DNA from: Anaeramoeba flamelloides
Lineage: Eukaryota; Metamonada; Anaeramoebidae
Length of the DNA: 64,000 nucleotides
Direction: 5' to 3'
Assembly (NCBI GenBank): GCA_027625915.1
Contig: JANTQA010000048.1
Span: 2,170,001-2,234,000, forward strand
In this document: positions 1 to 11,400 of the stretch, piece after piece
How positions within the stretch are numbered: position 1 is the first letter of the stretch
Layout: each line of letters starts with the position of its first letter
Program-made: the position numbers and the translations under genes
The notes under the pieces: generated by a model
Told to the model about the DNA's origin: nothing
What the model saw: the letters and a program-made list of their open reading frames with translations, nothing else
The model's database searches: none

Positions 1-1216
1 CAAATTGTGTGAGTTATTATTAGTTTAAATCTGAGGATCTTCATTCAAAAAAAATAAAAAATAGAAAAAATTCTTTCTAGTTTTTTTTTTTTCATTTTTT
101 TTAGATCATTATCGCAAGACGAACTTTTAAATTCCAATAAAAGTATTAAATTTACTTTCTATTAAAAAAAAAAATTAACTTTTTTCTAAATTACAACATC
201 TTTAAAAAGTTATTGTCTTCACTATATTTAAATTTTCAAAATAAATACAATTCACTAATAATACATTTTAAAACTATATATTTTATTTAATAAAAAATCT
301 AAAGAGTAATTAAGATCAAGAGAAAATTCGAATTTATTCTATCAAACTATCACTTTTATTTTTTATGTTTAGAGACTTTAACAAACAACTCAACCATTTA
401 TTTCTCAAAAAAAAAAAAAAAAAAAATAGAAAAAAATAATAATACTCTAAATAAGTATAATATTATCTAATTAAGATATTTTTTTCTGGAAATAACCAAG
501 ATAAATATTTCTAGAAAAAAAGTTTACTTTTTATCATTTTTAGGTTAATTTTCAGAAAACAAATTTTTTTTTTAATTAGCTATGAAGAATTGTTTCTAAA
601 TTATATTTCAATAATTGTGACTCGCCTGAAATAAAAACTGATTCTATTCATTTATATTCGAAAACAATTAATTGTTTAATATTTATACTATTAACTTTTA
701 AAATTATTACCAACACCTGACAGGCATTTTCAAAATTAAAAAAAAATAAAATATAGGGGTTATAAAAAAGTGAAATAAAATTTTTGAAATTAGTTTAATA
801 TATTTTGTATAACGGGACTTTGACAAAAAAAAGGTGAATAAGGAGATTTTTTGCTGTTAATTATATACTAATTAAAATTATTACACCATCTCAATTTTTT
901 TAATCTTAATAAACTATTCTTAGACCTTTTTTTGTCTTTGATTTCTTAAAAAAAAAAAATCAATAAATTAATGAGAAAAAGAAAAATAATTAAAAAATAA
1001 TTAAAAAAAAAAGACAAAAAAAGGAAAAGAAAAGATAAAAAAAGAAATAGAAACAAAAAAATCCAATAAGAATAAAAAAAAATTGAAAAAGAAGAAATAA
1101 CAAAAAATCATTTTGATACAAAATTTAAAAATAAATTTTGATAAAAAAATAGAGAATAAAGCCCAGCAAAAGATCATTTCAATAAAATAATAAAGTGAGT
1201 CAGCATTTTGGAAAAA
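1..1216. other. AT-rich intergenic DNA, no gene seen
   Basis: Mostly A and T runs, with no exon-like segment on either strand. A short stretch near 580-630 resembles the end of the repeat found at 3425 and 8204, but too weakly to delimit. Confidence 0.6.
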
Positions 1217-1780
1217 TAAACTCTATTTCACTCAAAGTGGCCTAGCCAAAAATGAAAAGGTCACTTTATTTTTAAGAATCAACAATCAAAGAATATTTAC
1301 AAATATGAGAAATAATAAACTTAGTATTAGAGTCGATAATCATAAAAGAAAAGCCTAAATAAACTCTAAATTTCAAAAATAAAAATGTTAAAAAAATTTT
1401 TGGGCTCTTTTCATTGGAACATTTGGTGCAAAATTCTCAATTTCTTTAAGAAATTAAAATTGTTGACAATAAGATTTTTTAGTTGTAAATGTATGAGTTT
1501 TAAAAGAAAACACAAAACCACAGTTTTTTTAATGTTATTTTGGTATTTTAAAACATTTTTTTTTTTAAATTTAATTTTTAAAAAGAAATAAAAAAGAAAA
1601 GAAGAAAAAAAAAAAATAAATAAAAAAGTAAAATCTAGGAAAAAAAAAATTACGTAATGAGAAAAAATGATTTTGATCTAAAAATTAGAAAATAGTTTAC
1701 GAAGAATAATGAATTAAACTCATAGAATATGTTCTATTTCTTCAATAAAACTGGGCCCACTTTGACTGAAAAAGAGTTTA
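1217..1780. mobile_element. Non-autonomous TIR element, family A, copy 1
   Basis: The ends are inverted repeats: AACTCTATTTCACTCAAAGT on the left and the complement of ACTTTGACTGAAAAAGAGTT on the right, flanked by TA on both sides. A second copy at 3895-4479 shares ends and interior, for example CATAGAATATGTTCTATTTC near the right end. TA duplication and size (about 560 bp) fit a Tc1/mariner-type MITE. No coding capacity was seen. Confidence 0.75.
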
Positions 1781-2460
1781 GTTTAAATAAAATAGTAAAA
1801 CAAATTTAAATGTCATTTCACCCAATAATTTTTTTCCTTTTTATCTTACTTGAATATTTTTTTTTAGTCTTTTAAAATCTTTTGATTTTAGAATACTTTT
1901 GTTTAACAATACTTTGATTTCCTAAAAGAAAAACTGAAATAATTATTTATTATTTTTGATGCTTAATATTTCACCAATAAAGTGCTTTTCTTTTAATGTT
2001 CTTTATTACGATAAAAGAATTATTACAATTTGAGTAAAATAAAAAATTTATTTCCTTTTTTCCATATTTATCTGAAATGATTTATTTGTTAGATCAATAA
2101 ATATTTTTGAAATGAAAATATATTTGACAAATAAATTTGAAACAATTAAATATTAAAATTTTATTTTCTTAGAATTCGTAATATGAAGAATAAAAAATTC
2201 TTGTTTAAAGCATTACAGAAGGTATAAAAACAAAAAATTAAAGAATTAAAAAAACAAATTCTTTTTTTACTTGTTTTTCATCAAAAAAAAAAATGGAGAA
2301 AAAAAATAAAAATATTGATTTTATACCTTTGTTTGCTTTGAAATATTTATAAAAAAGAAAAAAAAATGTTAAATTATAATATACAAATTATTTAAGAATA
2401 TTTTAAAAGATGAACCAATTATAAATATTATTATTGGTATTGTGAACCTTATTAACATGC
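1781..2460. other. Intergenic DNA downstream of the Chk2-like gene
   Basis: AT-rich sequence between the family A element and the stop codon of the minus-strand kinase gene. It should hold that gene's 3' UTR and polyadenylation site, but I could not place either. No other gene seen. Confidence 0.5.
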
Positions 2461-3078
2461 TTAATCGGATTCTTCTTGATCCGAAAAACTTGATGAATTA
2501 TGTTTTTCCAATAATCGGATTTCTCGTTGTTTTTGCTGAACCTTTTTCCTTTTTATTATTTCTTCAGAAATTAAATAATTTTCATCTGAAATTAAATCTC
2601 CTTTCCCAATTACCCAACTGTGAGAAAGTGCCTCTTCTGCATTTAATCGAGATTTGGGGTCACCTAAAATCAGTCGATTAATTAAATTTTTTGCCGCCGG
2701 GGATATATCATCAAACAGACCATCATAAAAATAAAAATCTATATCTAATATTTGTTTTTGTAGATCAATATTGTCTTCTCTTCGTGGCTATAATTTTAAT
2801 AAGTATAAAATTGAAAATTAGAAATTAGAAATATAAAGTAAGTAAATGAAAAATCAAGAAAAGACAAAATACAGTTTATTCAAAAAGTTCACAAAATTTC
2901 TGTAACTAAATTATTATATTTTTCTGGTTATAATCTGAAAAAAACCTTTTTAAAAATTTTTTTCTTAAATTATAAAATATTTTCAGTAAATAGTTGTTTT
3001 TAGGTTTGTGTTTTTTTCAATTATATTTTGGTGATAATAATTTTTGTTATTATAGATACATAAATACATACATACGCT

Positions 3079-3139
<61 letters not shown>

Positions 3140-6100
3140 TGTGTGTGTGTGTGGGTGTATGTGTGTGTGGGTGTGGGTGTATGTAAGAGAACACTGAAAA
3201 TTTTTGAAAATGCTGTATTAAAAATAGAAAGAGAATAAAAACTTACATGGAAAGGGAAATTTCCGCTCAAGCTATAAAATAGAGTTAAAATGAAAAAATA
3301 ATTGAGAATAAAAATAAAAGAAAATTAACATATTTTTAAATTTAAAAGTTTTTTTTTTTCATTATGAGAATAGTTTTTATAAGTTTTATTTTGAAGTTTA
3401 AAAAGATCATGATATCTTATAAATATAAATTATTTTTCGAAAATGTTGACCCACTTTATAATATTGCAGGGAATGGTTTTGTACCACTTTATTCTTGATA
3501 TTTTTCTCAAAATAAAATATTTAATTTTTGTATCAAAATCATTTTTTCTGTTGATCATTTTTTTTCGAATCTTTTTGTTTGATTATTTTTTGTTTTTTTT
3601 TTTTTATTATTTTTTTTTCATTTTCTTTTTCTCTTTAATTTTCGATTCTTTTTTCTTTTCCTTTTTTAAGAAGCCAAGTCGAAATAAAAAAAAGATCTTG
3701 GAAAATACAAATAAATATTTAAAAAAATAGAGACATGTGATGTCTTTCAAAAATGAATATCTAATTATTAACAAAAAATCTTATTGTAACCTTTTTTCAT
3801 TGAAAGTTTAGTAATAAAAAATTTATAATCCTCTTTCAAAAATTGTGAGTCGCCTTTTTTGAGTTTTTGGTTTTATTTTTTATAATTTTTGATGTAAACT
3901 CCATTTCACTCAAAGAGGCCCAGATACAAATGAAAATTTTCACTTTTTTTAAGAATAAACCAAACTCAGATTGTTTTTAGAAATCAGAGAAATAATAATC
4001 TTCGGATTAGGGTTGATATTAATAAAAGAAATACCTAAACAAACTATAAATTATCAAAAAAAAAAAAAAATGTAATAAAAATTTTGTATATTCTTTTATT
4101 GGAACATCTCGTATAAAATTTATCTCTTTTTTTACGAAAATTAAATTGTTTACAATAAGATTTTTTATTGTAAATGTATTGATATAAAAAAAAAAAAAAG
4201 CAATAATTTTCTTAAGGTTAATTTGGAGTTTTAAAGGGTTTTTTTTTTTCAAATTTACTTTTGAAAAAAAAAAAAATTGAAAAGAAAATTAAAATTCAAA
4301 AAGCAAAAAAAGCAATTAAAAAAGCAAAAAAAATACAAAAAAAATATTTGACTAACTTGAAAAAAATGATCTTGATCTAAAAATTGAAAATTTATTTTGA
4401 GAAAAATAATGACTTATACTCATAGAATATGTTCTATTTCTTCAATAATACTGGGCCACTTTGCTTGAAAAAGAGTTTACCAATGTTTTATATGTTTAGA
4501 ATAATTAAAAAGTGAATTATTAATAAGGATTTAATAATTAGTCGATATTGTATACAAAATAAATAAATTTCTTTATTTAATTTATTATTTTAGGTGTGTC
4601 ACTATTTAGGAATTTGGATTATTAACAATCATCTTTTTGAAATAATACTTTTTACACCACAAACTTAACAAAAAAAAATACAAAGGTGAATTTTTCAAAG
4701 TCTGTTAATTTTTTCAAAATTAAGTTTCCCAACTTATGAAAATGTTATTATTATTTGCCATTTACAAAAGTAAAAAAATAAACTAAAAATAATTAATTAT
4801 CAATCAAAATAGAAAAATTGTTTCAATTAATTTTGGTGTAAAATAAAAAAAAATAATTAAATAATTATGGAAATTATATTAATAAATGTTGATAGAGCAA
4901 TTTTTTAAGCACCATCAGCCAAGTGTATTTGTTTGTTTCGATCTTAAAGAACTCAAATATAACTTAATATCAACCGATCATTCAATAAAGAAAAATGTGG
5001 ATCAAAAGAAACAATCAACTTTAATAAAAATGAAGTGGTTTTTCATACTTAATATTAATACAAAAAGAATTATGTAATAACCAAATCTTCTTTATATTTT
5101 TCTTTTTCACAATAACGATTATTATATTTGTTATAGTATTGTTAAATTTTAATTTCTTTAGAAAAATTATTGAAGGAAAAAAAATTATTTAAATAAAATA
5201 TTGTTTTTTAAACACCTTGTTAAAAACCAACTAAAAAATATCAAAACGTATAAGTAAAATAAAGATAAAAAATAGTAACAATTGTTGGATTTTTCAATTT
5301 TTTTTTTTTTTGATCTCAGTTGTTCTTCATTCTTATTTGTTCAAAACAGTGTTATCCATTAATAGTGGTCTTTGTTAAAGAATATATATATTACCAATTC
5401 TCATCTTTTTCTAAAATTCGTAAAGATAAACAATTATAAAAAAAATAAAGAAGAAAAGGGATGATTATTTACATTATATATAAGAGTACACCCGTTGACC
5501 ATAAATCACATTCCTTGCCATATTTCTTTCCTAATAATACTTCTGGGGCTACATAATATTCAGTACCAATTTTTGTTGATAAATTTCCATCCAATGGGAT
5601 GATTCGAGAAAACCCAAAATCACATAATTTAACTTCAGTTTTTGTTTTAGATCCTGTTAGTATTAAGTTGTCAGGCTTTAAATCTCGATGTACAATTCCC
5701 TTTTGGTGTAGATACTTTACAATTTTTAAAATATTTTTAAATAATTTCTGTGCTTCCTTCTCAGTATAAGGAATTTTTTCTTTGTTAATTTTATGAATAA
5801 TATATTCTAAAAGTGTTTTCCCTTTGACATACTCCATAAACAAATAAATTTCTTTATCGGTTTCTTTAACTTCATACAGTTTAATAATTCCATGATGATC
5901 AATTTCTTTTAATAAAGTTATTTCATTTGCATAATTTATATGTTTTGGTTGATGCCCTTCTTTTTTACGATCAATAACTTTTATTTTTTCAATAACTTTA
6001 ACTGCATATTGTGTTTTGGTTTTAAAATCTTCCCAAAGATAAACTGATCCATATCCTCCTCTTTTTAAAAGAAATTATTTTGAATATATTATTTATTTAT

Positions 6101-8411
6101 CAAGGTTTTGAGAATCATTAAAAAATAATTAGAAAAAGTGGAAAAAAATGATATTAAAACAAAGCCAACCAAATTATGTGAATAATAGTCTACATTAGGA
6201 ATGTTTTAAAGCAATGTTCAAGAAAAATTTTTAAATAAACTTCTTAAAGTGTCTTGAAAGAATTGAAAATTAATAAAAGAAAAAATATCATATAGTTGTT
6301 TTAAAAAAGTGAAAATTAAAATTTTTGTAAAGAGTTATAAATATACATATATTGTTTTATTTCTTCTTTTCAACTATTTTTGATCCATTTTTTAAAAAAG
6401 GTTATGTTTTAACTTTTTGAAAATGTTTTTAACTTTTTTTATGATATTTAATTTCTGTTTTAATTGCTGTGCTTAATTTTAATTTAAAAGCCATTATATA
6501 TGTTTTTAGAGATATCGAGGTTAATATATAAAATGTTTCGAAGTGTTTCCTTTTGGTGTTAAACGTTTGTGTAAGAGGAAAATTATTTTACAATTAATTT
6601 ATTCTTTAAATGTATTGTTACAAAAGAAAATTTTCAGAAGGTATATTAACTTGTTTTTTTGAAATGCAACAAAACCAAAAGAATATTATTAAAAGTTAAA
6701 TAGCAGAATTATGGATTTTTTTTGAAAAATTTATTGGATCAAATGATAACTTTACGAATCGAATTATTTTTTATATATATATTAATAAATTGAAAATTAA
6801 ATAAGATTTTTTTGGTATTTGCAAAATTATTAAAATGTTGAAACCCTTTGAAAAAAACTTATTTAATTTTCAATTTATAGGTTTATATTATCTATAAAGT
6901 TTGTGTTTAAAACTAAAAAAAATAACATATTTCGTTTGATTATGGTTGGTTCAATATTTAGATCTCTTGAGTAAAAAAAATATGGTTGCTATCCAGAAAT
7001 TTTTGGCATAAAAGGAAACAACCACCAATGCATTCACCACTTTGTATTGTTAAAAAAAACTTTTCATTGAAGTTTTTTTTTATTATTATTATTTTTATAC
7101 TCTATTTTATTTCTTACTGTTTATTTCTTTTCTTCTTGTATTTATTTAAAAATAATTTTTTTTCTTTTCATTGTTTTTAAGAGAAAATTTATCCTATGAG
7201 ATATAATCTTGTCTACATTATAGATTGGATAAAAAAACCTAAATAACTTTCAGGTTTCAATGAAACAGGGGGTAATTTTGTTAAATCGACTCTCTTCAAT
7301 AATAAAAAAATAAAAAAATAAAATTCATTTTTTCTGGTTATGTTTAAAATAATTTTTAAGATGCTTCGTAAAAGTTAGTATATTGTTACAAATTGTTTTA
7401 TTTGTTCAGATTATTCTTTTTTTTTTAATAGATCATTCTGTAATAAAATTGCCAAATGGGAGAAAAATACCAAATTGGTTTTAATTGCAAAACAATAGTA
7501 AATGTTCTAATTTTGAAATTTTTTTTAATGTCTTTTTTGTTCATTTTAAAATAAAAACTCAAGTCCAAAAATAAGATTGATTATTGGAATCAAAATAGAA
7601 TTCAAAACAACACATAAAACCAAAATTTGAGAATGTTCAATATCCCAAATTTGAGATTTAATCGTAAGCATTAGTAAAATTGATTTTTTTGGGATTTTTG
7701 ATACTATGCTTTTTCTATTCATTTAAAATTGGCTTTAAGATTTTAACAATAGTATTAAGAGACTAGTCTCTATTATTATTTTTTTTTTTTTGACCAATTT
7801 CTAAATAAGGATTCCTTATTGGGGATAAGTTTAAATTTAGAAATCGAAAAATCTTCATTATGAAAAAAAAATGGTTCCTTTTTATTTTTAGTATATATAT
7901 TTTCAAAGTATTAATATTGAATAGATTAGCCAAGATGTAATATTAAGAATTTTTATAAATGTGAAGGACTTTTTTTCCTTTTTTTTTGAGAGAATTTGAT
8001 TTTTGGTTTAGTTTTATTTGTATATAAATTATTGAATTGGAATTTATATAAATCTTGATATAAATGAATGTGAAATTATCTGTTTTGATAAAAAAAGAAT
8101 TGTATTGGGCATTATTTAATTTTTTAATATTTCCAAATAAATTCTACATATAAGTAGAGATTATTATTTGAAATTGTTTTATTTGGTCAAAATAACTTTG
8201 AAAGTAAATTATTTTTCAAAAATGTTGAATCGCTTTATAATGTTATTGGAAGAGGTTTTGTCTAGTTTTTTTTAATATTCTTATCAAAAATAATTTTTCA
8301 ATTTTTAGATCAGAATCATTTTTTCTAATTTTGATTGAATTTTTGTTTTGATTTAATTTCTTCATTGTTAGAAATTTTTCTTTTATTTTTCGTTTTCTTT
8401 CTTTTTCTTTT

Positions 8412-8449
<38 letters not shown>

Positions 8450-11400
8450 CTTTGTTTTTCTTTTCTTTTTTTCTTTTTTTAAAAGAAAGAAAAATTTACA
8501 AAAAAATATATATATATATCTTTGGAAATACCAATAAACATTAAGAAAATTGAGGTTGTGTAATTTTTTTTTAAATGGGTATATTTATTAACAAAAAAAT
8601 CATATTATTAACCTTTTTCGAGTGAAAGTTCAGTAATAAAAAATCCGTAATGCTCATTTCAAAAATTGTGATTTCCTTTTTTTTTTTAGGTTTTTATTTT
8701 TATTTTTTATAATTTTTTAAAATATCAGGATTTTATGTGTTTATCAGAATTAAAAAGTGAATTATTAATAAGATTTAATAATCATTAGGCATTAAATACT
8801 AAAGAATATATATATATATATATATAGTTGTTTTTTTTTCAATATATTTTTTTCAGTACAGTCACAATTTTTGAAATTATGTTTATTTTTAACAATCTCA
8901 TTTTTTTTTTATAGAATAGATTTTTAAAAAGTGTGATTAGTTGACAATATTATTTAATAATAATTTTTTTTTATTTATTGTGATTAAAAATAGTGATTTT
9001 ACTTTCCAATTATAGGCGATAATTTTATTCTTGATAATTCTGACTATTGAATTAATATCAAATAAATATATATATATATAAATAAATAAATAAATAAAAG
9101 GTAGAATAAAAAGTTAAATGATTTTTTAAAAATTAGTTTTGAAATTAAAATGGCAATTGTTGGTTATATATATATATATATATATATATTTAAATATGTT
9201 TAAAAAGGGTAAATAATTACTTCATCTGTAGCTCTTGGGCATAATAAATAGTCATCAAACAAAAAGCCGTATTCTATAATATAATTATACAAAAAAATTG
9301 AAAATTAAGTTATAATTGTTTCTCCTTGTTGATTGGAAGATATAATAAAACATACTTGGGGTGGGGTGTGTTAATCTACAATGGTTTAAAGTAATTTCAT
9401 CTTTATGTCTTAATTTTACTTTATTTCCTTTTCCTATTAGCTATAAATATAAATAAAAGTCGAAAGAAAAATAGAAAATAATTTATACTTTAGATAAAAA
9501 ATAAAAAAACTGTAATATATATTAATTCGAGATCTTATTCTCGGAACTTCATTTTTGCGTGGTCCGGTAACATGTGGTAGTACACAGTGTCGATATTTTC
9601 CAGAATTTAAATTGATTACATTAAATAAATCTAAATTCTTAAAAACCCAACAATTTTATTTTTTTTATTTCAAGAAGATTTTTTTTCTTTTTGTTTCAAA
9701 AATTCAAAAAAATCGCAGTTTGGGTTAACTTTCATCAAGTTTTTTGTTTATTTGTTAATTGTTCTTGGTTTTTTTGAGGTTTTCTATTTTATTTGGAAAA
9801 TCAATAGATTTTCGTTCGGTTTTTTTGATTTTTCTCTTTACTTTTTGAAGTGTTCTAGGTTTTTTTGAGGTATTCTATTTTAGTTCAAAAATCTCATAGA
9901 TTTTCGTTCGTTATTTTTTTTAATTTTTTTAATAAACCGAAAATTTATTTAAATTTTCTGTTTATTCCAAAAAGTAAAAAAAAAAACGCCATTAGCTTTT
10001 TCAGAATTAAAAAGAATTGGGTTAAAAAATAGATTTTACTTTATTCTTTTAAATTCTGGAAAACCGCCGTTAGCTTTTCTTGAATTTTCTGTTTATTTGT
10101 AAAATCAATGGATTTTACATCAAAAACAGAAAACCTCAAGAAAAGCTAGGCACTCCACGGCACTTGATGGACAATTTTCGTTAGGTTTTCCAGAATTTGA
10201 AAGAATGGAGTAAAATTTATAGATTTTACTCTATTCTTTTGAATCAGAGAAAAGTTGGTAAACTTTTGTTAGGTTTTCCAGAATTTAAAAGAATAGAGTG
10301 AAACCAGAGATTTTGCAGGATTCTTTTGAATCCTGGAAAACCTAGGAAACGGAATGTTTATTATTAGTAATTTCCGTTCATGATTTCAGTTTTATTAGAG
10401 AAGAATACAGCATTTTCAAAACTATTAGTTATTATTTATTCAAAAAATTATCCAAAAGTTGAATTTAATCAAAAATTCATTCTTACATTCATTTAAATTT
10501 TTTTTACCCAGAAAAGTATCTTTTTTTCTTAACTGAGGAATTTTAAAAACCGTGTCACTAATAACAACAATAAATGCAATAGTCACAAGAATTTAAAGTT
10601 CTGAAATGCTGATTATATTGTAAATTAAATTTGTTAACGGAGATGAAAGGTTAATTAAAGGAGTAGTTTTATCTCAAGTGAAATTTTGAAAATTTTGAGA
10701 TCAAGCTTCAGAATATATTGATTGTTTTTAATTGAAAAGGTGCCGAGATCTCCATATTGTCAATTAAAAAGAAATCTTTTAGAGTTTAGTTAAGCTCTTA
10801 TTGATTGAGCTTTGAGAGAAAATTAAAAGATTTATAATTTGGATTCAACAGTAATAACAATTTTGATTTTTTTTCTTTATTGTTATTTGGAATTTAGAGA
10901 GTTTGTTCATGGAAAAATAAATTGAACAAAATTTTCATTCAGTTTAGCTCACCAAAAAAAAGAAGAAGACTGGAAGAAAAGTGCAAAATTACAAGGTATA
11001 AAAGGGGAATTCAAAATAAGCTGATTTTTTTGATTAAAATCTCAATTTGTTAAGTTTTTTGAAACCTTTTTTTGGAAAGCTGAATGAAAATTTTGTTCAA
11101 TTTATTTTTCAACTAACAGTATAATTTGCAAGTATTAATATTTGGTTAAGGGAAGGTAACTATTATTTATTTTTTTCAAAGATAATAGAGTGCTTATTTG
11201 TACAAAGGTGTGTTAAACTTGATAAACAAACTCGTTTATCAATTTTAGATAGAATGAGTAATCATTTTTAAAAGAAGTTCAATTTTTCCCTTTAATTTTC
11301 AGTAAAAAGATCTGATCTTTTTGGTTTGAAGATTTAAGAGATCAAAAAAGAAAAAGTGAAAAATTGGCAAAATATTTTTATTTTTATGAAATCTCACTTT

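Noticed and set aside
8335-8544. Plus-strand Phe-rich open frame
   Set aside because: It reads the long T run of repeat R3 inside an intron of the kinase gene.
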